Assembly (NCBI RefSeq): GCF_004348825.1
Contig: NZ_SMJU01000003.1
Coordinates: forward strand, 372,001 to 436,000
Source of the DNA: Arundinibacter roseus
GTDB taxonomy: Bacteria > Bacteroidota > Bacteroidia > Cytophagales > Spirosomataceae
Reading direction: 5' to 3'
DNA length: 64,000 nt
In this document: positions 1 to 9,243 of the stretch, in pieces
Position numbering within the stretch: the first letter of the stretch is position 1
How the letters are laid out: every line of letters starts with the position of its first letter
Position numbers and translations under genes: made by a program
The notes under the pieces: model-generated
Told to the model about the DNA's origin: nothing
What the model saw: the letters and a program-made list of their open reading frames with translations, nothing else
Databases searched by the model: none

Positions 1-1373
1 AACATATCTACGTAGACGGGTTGATCGAAATCGCTGTTCAGAATCGTGAAATTGATGGTTTTTGTTGTGTTGGAGTTGGTTGGAATGCACTCATCCATCC
101 AAAGGGCAAACACTTGGTTTTTGGTCGACTTGTGCTCGTATGCATATACCGACAGGCTTCGATCGGTGCCTTTGTTATAATGCACCGATCCGGCCGCTAC
201 CGGGGCGTTGGTATTGTGCGTATCATGAAGATTTTTTATTCTTACCAACTGATCATCAAATACCGAAGCTACGTGCTGCATGGCATAATAGGCCATTTTG
301 GGTCGAATGGCCCGTTTGGATGTGTCCGACTCAATAATTCCTTTAACATTCATGCGGGTTATGGGCCCGCTCGTAGCGCCATAATTCATTTCGATAATCC
401 CCAGAATACTGGATTCGATATCATGCCCTAAATCGCCCAGCATGCGGCGCATAATCCACTTGGCCTGCGAGACTTCTGACCAGTCATAATCGCCAATGGC
501 ACCCCGGTTGGCGCCTCCCATGGAAGGCGCACCGTTTTCACCCTGCCGAAGGTTTACCTGTGGAGCATAGCGATCCAGAACTCTCCGAAGATCTGACACT
601 TTACCATAATTTGAATCAGGATTATAGACATAGTCATGGTAGGTCACGTTATCAAACAGCGACATTTTGCCTTTTTCATGAATCGTTTTGAAAAACACAT
701 CCGCATAGTTCAGGTCGATATGACCCATGGATAATCCGGAAATTCGGGCATGGGGTTGCATGCGCTTAATGATTTCGGCGGTACGAATATTCAATTCGGC
801 GACTTTTTCAGGCAGGTTGATTGTATTATCCCCAAAGTTCGGTTCATTCCAAACCTCCCATTCATCTACCTTATCTTTGTACCGCCTGACCAGTGCCTCT
901 ACCCACGCATCCCAGGCTGCCAGGGCCTCGGGCGAAGTCGGAATGCCCGCACTCAGGTTCACACCTCCCCCACCGGGATAAATTGGGTTGCCGTAGGAAG
1001 TTTCCAGCCATGGTTTAAGCCCGCGGGCATGGGCGTCGTTCACGATTTTGTCCAGCCACTCCCAGGAGTAGACACCCTTCTTTTTTTCGGTTTTGGCCCA
1101 ACCCGCCTGCATACGCAACCGTTTGATTCCAAGGGGCACCAGATATTCTTTATACTGCTCGTAATCAGTCAGATCCCGGTCCAGAGTTTCACACCCAATA
1201 ATCCAGTTGGACGATTGGATTTGGTCCGTGGTTTTGGGTTTGATGGTTCCAATACGTTTTAAGGCAATATCAACCCTGGTCTGTACCCGGTTTTCGGACG
1301 TATCTATATTTTGTGCAATTGTTGGATGTATTCCAAAAAGTAAAACAAACAAACCTCTTAGCAATCGTTTCAT
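1..1373 (-). CDS. Clan GH-A glycoside hydrolase, secreted (3' end cut by window edge)
   Basis: The reverse strand reads open from an ATG at 1373 to the window edge, about 457 residues, with no stop. Residues 1-21 form a signal peptide ending in Ile-Ala-Gln. The body resembles the GH5/GH39 type of (beta/alpha)8 glycosidase: a WEVWNEPN motif near residue 175 holds the expected acid/base Glu, and a RQGENGAPS motif about 100 residues later holds the expected nucleophile Glu. It aligns along its whole length with the gene at 9240-10682, which predicts that only some 40-50 C-terminal residues are missing. It starts just downstream of the GH88/105-like gene and probably shares its transcript. The exact GH family and substrate are not clear from motifs; a role in uronate-containing polysaccharide breakdown is inferred from neighbours. 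Confidence 0.8.
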   Translation of the reverse strand, partial: MKRLLRGLFVLLFGIHPTIAQNIDTSENRVQTRVDIALKRIGTIKPKTTDQIQSSNWIIGCETLDRDLTDYEQYKEYLVPLGIKRLRMQAGWAKTEKKKGVYSWEWLDKIVNDAHARGLKPWLETSYGNPIYPGGGGVNLSAGIPTSPEALAAWDAWVEALVRRYKDKVDEWEVWNEPNFGDNTINLPEKVAELNIRTAEIIKRMQPHARISGLSMGHIDLNYADVFFKTIHEKGKMSLFDNVTYHDYVYNPDSNYGKVSDLRRVLDRYAPQVNLRQGENGAPSMGGANRGAIGDYDWSEVSQAKWIMRRMLGDLGHDIESSILGIIEMNYGATSGPITRMNVKGIIESDTSKRAIRPKMAYYAMQHVASVFDDQLVRIKNLHDTHNTNAPVAAGSVHYNKGTDRSLSVYAYEHKSTKNQVFALWMDECIPTNSNTTKTINFTILNSDFDQPVYVDM

Positions 1374-1386
1374 AGTATACTCAATT

Positions 1387-3360
1387 TCAGGGATTGGTTA
1401 AATCTACCAGGTTTTGCGATACGTACTCAAACCACTCTTTCATGGTTTTGATCTGTGGAGCTTTACTCCAAGCCACTCCTACAAAATAAGTAAGGGGTAT
1501 TTCGGAGCTCGTTCTCACAAGTACAAACTTTTCTTTTTCGTTCTCAGCAAATGATTCCAGCTCAGTTGGTTTAACCAGGATGCAAGTTCCCAGTTCACCG
1601 TTTTTTGGAGCATAGGATTCCCAAAGGGCCAGCATGCCGTTCTTTGCATCTTTCACCACCTCGGGCTCGGTAGCATACGAAATACCCAGGGCTACCAGAA
1701 AGGGCTTTTGTGAATCGGTGGTAAATGTGCTGGTAACTTTGCAGAAATTCGAGCCCATTTTCAGACTGATTACCTTTTTCTCACCGACCAGAATGCCGTC
1801 TGCCTCCCAGGGATCAAAATTGAGTTCAAAAATTATTTCCTCTTCGGTATTTTTCAAAATAGTATGGGTAGCATAAGGCTGCGAAATGTAAGGTTTACCA
1901 TTTTGCCAAATGGCCGTACCACCCAGTCCTCTTCCGTAGGCAACATGGTAAAAGTCATTCCCTTCGCCATGATCCAGATGATAAGATTTACCCATGGTAT
2001 TTTCATAGTACCATTTTGAAATAATGGGATAATCAACCGATTTAGTCCAAATATCAATTCCGCTGCTTACCCGGTTTTTGACAGGCGGACCATACACCCG
2101 GAAGGCTACACGGTCGTTTTCCCAACAGATATTCCCGTTGGCTTCGGGCATGTAGCGAACAAACGCCTGTGGCCTGATGGGTTTGCCAAAATCTGTAACG
2201 TAGCAGCCTAAACTTTTAGCAGGCCTGATTTCCTTAATACCCATTTTGGCTGCCTGCGTAAAGGCTAGTACGACAGGACCAAACGCATGAATATCATTGA
2301 GTTTCCAGGGATGTTTGATGTAATCTTCTTTGGTTCCTTTTCCTGGACATAGACACCCAATTGTTACATTGCTTATGGAGCCGTCGGGGGCAATGTATGA
2401 GGTATACCCACTTAAACCTTTTATAAACTGTGGTAAATAGGACTTGTCAAGGATACCTTTTTCAAGGCATACGCCCAAACCAAAGAGCATCAAACCGCTG
2501 CCGGATGTTTCTACGTAGGAAGTATGCTCGGTCATTTCCTGGTTCCAGAGACCTTCCTGATTCTGAAATTTCAGAATGGTCGTAAAAAAGCTTTTTGCCA
2601 ATTCATTTACTTCTTTCTTTTTCGGGTGAGTATCGGGCAAATCCCGAACTAAAAACGCCAGAGCAAACGCGCCCCAGCCGTTTCCACGGCTCCAATTATC
2701 TTCCGAAATTTTTCCCAAACCCTGAAACCCCCGTCCCTGATGTACCAATCCGTTGGAATCTTTCAGAATCTTAAACATTTCCATGGTCTCATAAACAGCA
2801 AAATCCACGTATTCCGGTTTGTCCATGCTCAACCCCGCATACAACATGTAAGGAGTTACGGCAAAGGCGCAATCGATCATAAACTGATCAAGGCTATCTT
2901 TGAGCCATGGAGCGGTCATCAGGCCTTCGGAGGTTCGTTTCTGGCCTTTGTACATCTTGTCAGCATAGGCATAGACATGTTCCGTTAAATGCGGAGTTTT
3001 GTTTAAATAATTCAAATAGGCCACGCCGCTACCGCCCGCTTCATAACTAATAAAACTGCCCCGGCCTTTAACTTCTTTACTTTTGAATTTGTCAAAGATC
3101 TCAATGGTTTTCTGTAAAGTCTTGGGGGCTTTTTGTAAAACTGCCAGCTCGCTCATGCCATGCATGAACAGCGTGCCTCCATAAATACCCAGATCAACTT
3201 CCTTCATGCCGCGTTCGATGGCGAGTTCGGCAATGGCTTCTGTACCAATAGGCTGCGTGTTTTTGGGTTCATAGTTATGCATGGGCTGTGAGACACAGTC
3301 CACGGACAGAAGAGATAACACCCAAAGGCAGGCAAAAAGACTTTTGACTAATTGTTTCAT
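1387..3360 (-). CDS. GH88/GH105-like unsaturated uronyl hydrolase with C-terminal DUF4861-like domain
   Basis: The 657-residue secreted protein has a signal peptide over residues 1-25 (SVDCVSQ at the end, so a lipoprotein is possible). Residues about 40-380 form an (alpha/alpha)6-barrel of the GH88/GH105 type, marked by an MIDCAFAV segment whose Asp163 fits the family's general acid and by NWSRGNGWGAF at 222-232. These enzymes remove delta-4,5-unsaturated uronic acid from oligosaccharides made by polysaccharide lyases. Residues about 390-650 resemble DUF4861, a domain often fused to or found beside such enzymes. It lies between the partial GH-A gene and the SusCD pair, so it probably acts in the periplasm on imported oligosaccharides. 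Family assignment is firm; the exact uronide substrate (rhamnogalacturonan, glucuronan, ulvan or other) is not determined. Confidence 0.85.
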   Translation of the reverse strand: MKQLVKSLFACLWVLSLLSVDCVSQPMHNYEPKNTQPIGTEAIAELAIERGMKEVDLGIYGGTLFMHGMSELAVLQKAPKTLQKTIEIFDKFKSKEVKGRGSFISYEAGGSGVAYLNYLNKTPHLTEHVYAYADKMYKGQKRTSEGLMTAPWLKDSLDQFMIDCAFAVTPYMLYAGLSMDKPEYVDFAVYETMEMFKILKDSNGLVHQGRGFQGLGKISEDNWSRGNGWGAFALAFLVRDLPDTHPKKKEVNELAKSFFTTILKFQNQEGLWNQEMTEHTSYVETSGSGLMLFGLGVCLEKGILDKSYLPQFIKGLSGYTSYIAPDGSISNVTIGCLCPGKGTKEDYIKHPWKLNDIHAFGPVVLAFTQAAKMGIKEIRPAKSLGCYVTDFGKPIRPQAFVRYMPEANGNICWENDRVAFRVYGPPVKNRVSSGIDIWTKSVDYPIISKWYYENTMGKSYHLDHGEGNDFYHVAYGRGLGGTAIWQNGKPYISQPYATHTILKNTEEEIIFELNFDPWEADGILVGEKKVISLKMGSNFCKVTSTFTTDSQKPFLVALGISYATEPEVVKDAKNGMLALWESYAPKNGELGTCILVKPTELESFAENEKEKFVLVRTSSEIPLTYFVGVAWSKAPQIKTMKEWFEYVSQNLVDLTNP

Positions 3361-3481
3361 AAAATATTCATTTCCAAGGATTAGGCATATTGGTCATATT
3401 AATGATTGCTAATCAAGAGTTTCAAACAACACAATTTTCCAATTAAACTATTGCTGCCGAATGGTTTGAGACGTTGAAATA

Positions 3482-3512
3482 AAAGGCCGGTAAAGGTTAC
3501 CGACCTTTTTGA
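3482..3512 (-). terminator. Rho-independent terminator after susD-like gene
   Basis: An 11-bp stem, AAGGTCGGTAA pairing with TTACCGGCCTT with one G-U wobble, is followed by a T-rich run on the reverse strand. It sits just after the SusD stop codon and would end the SusCD transcript. The forward strand also has a T run, so it may act in both directions. Confidence 0.7.
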
Positions 3513-3540
3513 ATTAAATTAACCTATGATGAACTACCAT

Positions 3541-5260
3541 TTAATAGCCAGGATTTTGCTCTAAATTTCCATCTTTATTGGCTTCGATTTCCGAAAAAGG
3601 AATTGGAAAAAGGGCGTGGTGATCGCTAATGTTACCACTATTGAGCGGATTATATTTTCTGACCCGCTCCACGAGTTTACCCATGCGGCTAAGCGTCAGG
3701 CGGCGGTCTTCTTCAAACATTAATTCACGGGCTCTTTCGTCCAGGATATAGTCCAGCGTTACTTCGGAAGGCAAAACCGGTGCTGCCTTTGCCCGGGCGC
3801 GAACTGCGTTCAGGTCGGCTGCTGCATTGACGAGATCTCCTTTGAGCAGATATGCCTCTGCCCGCAGGAAAAGTGTTTCAGGAAGGCGAATCATGTACAT
3901 GTCCCGAAAAGTAGCACCTGCCGTATTTCGCAAAGTTAATTTGGTAGCATCGGCAATTAATCCCGCAGGATGTTGGCCCGGCGTGGTTACTTTGGATGGA
4001 TAAGGGTACCACCGCCAGCCGGCTGACAGCCAGTTTGGCGCAGGAAAATCAAGTAGACTTTTTCCAAAATACTGCGGCGAAGCTGGATTATTATAGATAA
4101 AATCGCGAACAATGTTAAATGGCGAAGTCCGAATATCTGTAACAGCAGGGTCCAAAACCCGGTTGTCTTTTTTGGGATCAAGACCCCATACATCGTACAA
4201 ATAGTAATCCGAAGGCCTGACAAATGAAACCCCGCGTCCGCCGCCATTAAGGGTTGAAGCCGAGGCGTTGTCCAGCATTGCACCTCTTCCGGAAGGATCA
4301 GAAATTGAAAAAACGGCTGGTGCAACCGAACGTTCAAGATTGTTTAGTGCGCTGCCCGAGGACGTAAGACCACCCCCGATTACATCCAATTCGTACTGAA
4401 TGACCCAAATGGATTCCATATTTCCGGCCGCCCGATTTTGGTTTTCTACCCTAAATAAATCGTAGTAAACATCGCCAGGCTGAGTTCTCAAACTACCAAA
4501 ACGTTCGGTCATCAAACGTAAATTTGAATTTTGAATAACCTCCGTTGCCGCGGCAATTGCCTTGTCGTATTCTTTGATAACGATGTAGGTTTCGGCCAGC
4601 AAATGATTGGCCACCGCTTTATTAAGTTTACCGTCTTTTACCGCACCCACGTTCGGTAAGGAGGCTGCTGCATCAGTCGCGTCCTGAATGATTTGTCTTA
4701 AAACTTCATCGCGGGAAGCTCTGGTAAAATCGCTTTTGGGGCTTGTCACTTCATCAATTATCAGCGGAACTCCTCCAAAAAGGTGCACGAGTTTGTGGTA
4801 GGCAAAAGCTCTGAAAAGCTTCGCTTCCCCACCGATTACCCTTTTTTGAGCATCCGTAAGTGCGGAAGTTTGCAGTCTGGAATATTATGGTATTGGCGTT
4901 GGAAATTACCTTATACCACCGAATCCAGTGCTGCCGGGGAATCTCACCCTGCGGAGTGATTGCTACCAGATAGCTGCCGATACGTGCCTGATCCAAACGG
5001 GCATTAAAAGCTAAATCGGTTCCCAGTACTTCGGAGTAAAGACTTGCTCCCCCATCCACACTCTGAATGGCGCGTACCCGGGCATACAAATCAGTGAGTG
5101 CGGCAGTAAAGTTACCTTCGGTAATGAAGGAGTTTTCCGGGCTATAAAAATCCAGTGGGACTTCGTTCAAAAATTCTTCTTCCTGACAACCCGAATGCAG
5201 TAGCATCACACCGGATAAAAGGATCATTTTAAATATGTTCTTTTTCATTTTTTTTAACAT
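3541..5260 (-). pseudogene. SusD/RagB-type outer-membrane glycan-binding lipoprotein, interrupted by a +1 frameshift
   Basis: The gene starts at 5260, where the ATG overlaps the SusC stop codon (TAATG); an in-frame ATG at 5248 is an alternative. A lipobox (LLHSGC) follows a short hydrophobic stretch. The N-terminal part reads to NANTIIFQT, then the frame goes wrong. Removing one T at about 4881-4882 restores NTIISRLQTSALTDAQKRV and joins the downstream frame, which continues through GEAKLFRAFAY (the conserved SusD TPR region) to the typical ending at 3541 (NKDGNLEQNPGY). SusD proteins sit on the outside of the outer membrane and pass glycans to the SusC channel. The break may be a real mutation or a sequencing error; intact protein on both sides argues that any loss was recent. 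Confidence 0.85.
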
Positions 5261-8200
5261 TAGAATGTGACTTCTACACCAAAAGAATATGACTTCAATA
5301 CCGGAAAGGCATTGACTGAGCTTACACCTAAACCTACTTCCGGATCCCATCCCTTCCAGTCTGTGAATGTCAGAAGGTTCTTTCCGCTTACAAAGAATTT
5401 ACAATTGGCAGCACCTATTTTGCGCGCCATTTTGTCGGTAAAGTTGTAGGCAAGTGATACATCCTGCAGACGCACAAAATTGCGCTGGAAGTATTCTCTG
5501 CCACCGGCAGGCGTAGGTACCCATGGATTGGGGTGAATTCCGTCTGGATTTCTTGGCGACCAAAAATCAGTAAAATCAAACCAGTTGGAGTTGGTAGCAT
5601 TCCCGGGAGTTCCGTAGTTGCCAGCAGGGAAATTGGGACTGATATAACTGCTTTTCCCACCCTGAATGGAATTGATAAATGCACGAAAGGTTAATTGCTT
5701 GTAGGTTATGGTATTTTGTATACCAAATTGGTAGGCAGGTTCGGTATTCCCCAGAATTTGGCGATCATCAGCCGGAACAATTTTACCGTCATTATTTACA
5801 TCAATGAACCGGTAAGTTCCGGGTTGAAAACCAGGCAGTTTTTCATCGGTCAGACTATAAATCCCGTCAGTTTTAAGATCAAAAACAGTTCCAATGGGTC
5901 TTCCAATAAAGAGGCCACTCGCAATGAGATCATCTTCCACGCCGTCTCCGTCCAGATCTTCACCCAAAATGGTGACGATTTTATTTCTATTTCGGCTAAA
6001 ATTGAACGTTACATCCCAGGTTAATGCACTTGTTTTTATAGGCGCACCGTGGAGCATAAATTCCAGCCCGGTGTTATTGATTTGCCCAAGATTCGTAAAT
6101 ACATTGGCAAAACCAGATGTTTGGGGCAAGGTTTGTTGCCACAAAAGATCGTAGGTATTGGAGTTATAGTACTCAATATTTCCGTCAATTTTATTTTTCA
6201 GGATTCCAAAATCAAGCCCTACGTTTATCCCGCGTGTTCGTTCCCATTTGAGATCCTGGTTTGCCAGTGAAGCCACTGACCGGCCAATAGAGGTTAGTCC
6301 ACCATCACCAAAAACATATTTGGAAGCGTCGTCGGAAGATACGCGTGCCAGTGAACTGTAGCGGCCAACTTTATTTCCATTTTCGCCGTAACTACCTCTG
6401 ATTTTCAGATATTCAATCCCTGGTACTTTGAAAAAATTTTCTTCCGAAATAACCCAGCCAAGACCAAGCGATGGGAAAATACCGGTTTTATTATTTTTGG
6501 AGAAACCGCTAAAACCATCCCGGCGAACGGTTGCTTTGACTAGATATTTGCTCCCGTAGTTATAAGCCACACTTCCCATTTGGTAGAGCAACGCCTCTTC
6601 CCAGGCTTCCGAGGAAATTTTCTGGATTTCTGCCTGTTGCAGGCTATTGTACGAAAGGTTCAGATCTGAAAAACCAGTCCCCGACGCAACGGTGCGGTTG
6701 AAATTGGCTACGTTATATCCGTACACGCCCGTCAGGGTAAGACCGTGCTTTCCGAAGGTTTTGGAATAGTTAAAAATATTATCCAGGGTTTGTTCGTAGG
6801 AAGTAGCGTCATTTTTTGCCGCTGAGCCCGTTAAACCCGCGCCGTAAATACTTGCCGAGTAGTTTTTGAAGAATTTCAGGTTGTGGCCAAAATTCAGTCG
6901 GTAGCTAAATCCGGGGATGGAAGGAATCCGGACAATGCCGTAGAAATTCCCTACGAGCCGGCTTTGGACTTCGTACCGATCATTTTCGGCATTCAGAAAT
7001 GGATTTACCTGAAAATCGCCAATAGGGTTAATAATGAAATTCCCATTTTCGTCCCTGGGAGTCACCAAAGGGTTTGTACCCACAATTGAATTCATATTGG
7101 GTGCATCATTAAAGAAATTGGTAAATGCACCCGACGTATTGGCGCCAACGGTCAACCATTTTGTCACCTCGGTATCCAGGTTTATTCGCATCGTATAGCG
7201 GGCGTAATCGTCATTTTTGATAAACCCTTTTTCCTTTGTATACCCGCCTGACATGTAATAGTTGGTTTTCTCCGACCCACCGGAAATGCTCAGGTTATGG
7301 TTTGAGATCAGCGCATTTTGGGTAAGCTCTCCGTACCAGTCATAATCCGTACCGGCATTTACGCCTGTCAGCGAAATAGGAAATAGTTCGGAATTAGTAA
7401 ATGCCCATGCCGGATCAGCCTCCGTGTAGCCCGATTCGGGCGTAAAAGCTTTAAGATAGTTGATGTCCCGAATTTTTTCCAGAAAAGCATCCCGGCGCAG
7501 CAATTTGGCATTGATTGTCGGAGAAGAAATAGCATAGTTGCCCGAATACGTTATAGAGGGTTTTGTAGCCGCCCTGCCAGTTTTAGTAGTCACCAAAATA
7601 ACACCATTGGCGGCCTGAGACCCATAAACCGCCTTACTACTGGGGTCTTTCAAAACATCAACACTGGCCACGTCAACCGGATTGATATCTGATAAACGGC
7701 CATTGAATATGATTCCGTCCACAATAATGAGTGGGGAAGTATTACCGTTCAGGGTAGATGTTCCGCGTATATTGATGGAGGCTTCCTCACCTGCCTGATT
7801 AGTTTGTCCAATGGTAAGACCAGGAAGCGAACCTTTCAAGGATTGCAATATACTTACGTTCGGTGATTCCTTGAAAGCTACCAAATCCGCCGAAGCGATT
7901 GAACCCGTCAGGTCTTTCTTTTTCTGCGTTCCGTAGCCAACTACAACTACTTCTTCAAGAGCTAACTGACTGGCATTCAGTGTCACGTTCAGAGTTGTTC
8001 TGTTGCCTACGGCTTCTTCTTTAGTGGTGTATCCAATGAAAGAAAAGGTCAAAATTGCGCCAGGCGAGCCTACCGTGAGTGAATAGTTTCCTTCGGTGCT
8101 TGAGCTTGTTCCATTCACCGTTCCTTTTTCAATTATACTAACCCCGGGAAGTGCTGCCCCGGTTTCGTCGACAATCTTTCCGCTAATTGTCTGGGCAGCT

Positions 8201-8271
8201 GCCGAAAGGGTAAAAATCAGCAGAAACACCCAGAGAAGAAGCCCTTTTTGTACAAGGTAACTTTTTTTCAT
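5260..8271 (-). CDS. SusC/RagA-type TonB-linked outer membrane transporter
   Basis: The 1003-residue protein has a signal peptide (1-26, ending SAAAQ), a carboxypeptidase-regulatory-like beta-sandwich at about 27-100, a VVVGYGTQKKKDLTG TonB-box/plug junction at about 108-123, a plug domain to about 230, and a long C-terminal beta-barrel ending in Phe (EVTF), as expected of a BAM substrate. SusC proteins import oligosaccharides using TonB energy together with their SusD lid. The SusD gene follows with overlapping stop and start codons, so the two are co-translated. The divergent IclR gene 234 bp upstream and the inverted repeats between them point to local control. Substrate is inferred to be a uronate-containing glycan from the surrounding enzymes. 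Confidence 0.95.
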   Translation of the reverse strand: MKKSYLVQKGLLLWVFLLIFTLSAAAQTISGKIVDETGAALPGVSIIEKGTVNGTSSSTEGNYSLTVGSPGAILTFSFIGYTTKEEAVGNRTTLNVTLNASQLALEEVVVVGYGTQKKKDLTGSIASADLVAFKESPNVSILQSLKGSLPGLTIGQTNQAGEEASINIRGTSTLNGNTSPLIIVDGIIFNGRLSDINPVDVASVDVLKDPSSKAVYGSQAANGVILVTTKTGRAATKPSITYSGNYAISSPTINAKLLRRDAFLEKIRDINYLKAFTPESGYTEADPAWAFTNSELFPISLTGVNAGTDYDWYGELTQNALISNHNLSISGGSEKTNYYMSGGYTKEKGFIKNDDYARYTMRINLDTEVTKWLTVGANTSGAFTNFFNDAPNMNSIVGTNPLVTPRDENGNFIINPIGDFQVNPFLNAENDRYEVQSRLVGNFYGIVRIPSIPGFSYRLNFGHNLKFFKNYSASIYGAGLTGSAAKNDATSYEQTLDNIFNYSKTFGKHGLTLTGVYGYNVANFNRTVASGTGFSDLNLSYNSLQQAEIQKISSEAWEEALLYQMGSVAYNYGSKYLVKATVRRDGFSGFSKNNKTGIFPSLGLGWVISEENFFKVPGIEYLKIRGSYGENGNKVGRYSSLARVSSDDASKYVFGDGGLTSIGRSVASLANQDLKWERTRGINVGLDFGILKNKIDGNIEYYNSNTYDLLWQQTLPQTSGFANVFTNLGQINNTGLEFMLHGAPIKTSALTWDVTFNFSRNRNKIVTILGEDLDGDGVEDDLIASGLFIGRPIGTVFDLKTDGIYSLTDEKLPGFQPGTYRFIDVNNDGKIVPADDRQILGNTEPAYQFGIQNTITYKQLTFRAFINSIQGGKSSYISPNFPAGNYGTPGNATNSNWFDFTDFWSPRNPDGIHPNPWVPTPAGGREYFQRNFVRLQDVSLAYNFTDKMARKIGAANCKFFVSGKNLLTFTDWKGWDPEVGLGVSSVNAFPVLKSYSFGVEVTF

Positions 8272-8298
8272 ATTTATATACTGTTACATAGTTGAATA

Positions 8299-8472
8299 AT
8301 ACTACAACAATGCAATATTATGAAACACAGAATTGAAATACAATCAAAATGACATTTTTTTAATTTTTAATTATATTTTTCACCAAAAACCTTCATTTTA
8401 AGCCGATTTGAAAGGGTTTCATTTAAAAAATTTCATATTTTCCATTTATATACTCTTGCATTGTTGTGGTAT
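8299..8472. promoter_or_regulatory. Divergent susC/IclR control region with paired inverted motif
   Basis: The motif ATACTACAACAATGCA at 8299-8314 recurs as its reverse complement with one mismatch, TGCATTGTTGTGGTAT, at 8457-8472. One copy lies 28 bp upstream of susC and the other 34 bp upstream of the IclR gene, with AT-rich DNA between them. This arrangement suits an IclR-type dimer or tetramer binding both arms and controlling both directions. A shorter piece (CAACAAT) occurs again at 8491-8497. Binding by this IclR protein is inferred. Confidence 0.5.
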
Positions 8473-8505
8473 TTGTGCCTATTTTTACTCCAACAATAAT
8501 ACAGT

Positions 8506-9243
8506 ATGGTACAAGTAATTATTCGGGCCATTGATATTCTGGAATTGGTGGCCCAGCGTGACGGACACGCAATCACGCTGACGGAGATATCTGAAAGCCT
8601 GCAGCTGAATCAATCTACGACGGCCAATATTATCAACACGGTAGTGGCCCGTGGGTATCTCGAACATATCGGCAAAAAGAAAGGCTACCGCCTGGGACCG
8701 GCAGCATACCAGTTGACCAATACCTCCGCCTACGGGCAGGAGTTAATCACGGCTGCGCAGGATCTGATGGAAGATCTTACGCGGCAGATTAATGAATCCT
8801 GCATTTTAGGCGTGTTGCGCAATGGCAAACGGTACTCTCTACACGTTGTGAATTCGAATCAGGAAATTCAGGTGCAGGTGCGCTCGGAACGTAACATTTA
8901 CGAAACCGCAAGCGGTCGGCTGCTTTTAGCCTACCTTCCGGATAAGGAACTCGAACGTTTTGTAGATCTCAACGGATTTCCGCCGGAGTCACTTTGGGAA
9001 AAAGCCGGCTCTTTTTCTCAATTAAAAAAACAACTCGAAAAAATTCGTCAGGAAGGCATATCGTTTACCCACATGACTGATCGTCACGTTCGGGGATTTG
9101 CGGTCCCGATTTATTCAAAAGGCAGCGTGGTGGCTGGTCTAAGCGTTTTTTTACCCGACTACCGCTGGACCCTTGCCCGGCAGCAGGAAATGATTGAGGC
9201 CAGTCAACTGGCTGCCCGACAAATTTCCCGTCGACTCAATTAG
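8506..9243 (+). CDS. IclR-family transcriptional regulator
   Basis: The 245-residue protein has an N-terminal winged helix-turn-helix (residues about 3-60, with LTEISESLQLNQSTTANIINTVVARGYLEH) and a C-terminal IclR effector-binding domain (about 75-245, ending in the typical AARQISRRL helix). IclR proteins sense small molecules, often sugar acids such as KDG or their breakdown products, and usually repress or activate adjacent catabolic genes. It is divergent from susC. It closely resembles the second IclR gene at 13426-14169 (shared segments such as GKKKGYRLGPAAYQLTN against GRKKGYRLGPMAYNLTN), so one probably arose from the other by duplication. Its 3' end overlaps the convergent glycosidase stop codon by 4 bp. 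Confidence 0.92.
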   Translation: MVQVIIRAIDILELVAQRDGHAITLTEISESLQLNQSTTANIINTVVARGYLEHIGKKKGYRLGPAAYQLTNTSAYGQELITAAQDLMEDLTRQINESCILGVLRNGKRYSLHVVNSNQEIQVQVRSERNIYETASGRLLLAYLPDKELERFVDLNGFPPESLWEKAGSFSQLKKQLEKIRQEGISFTHMTDRHVRGFAVPIYSKGSVVAGLSVFLPDYRWTLARQQEMIEASQLAARQISRRLN

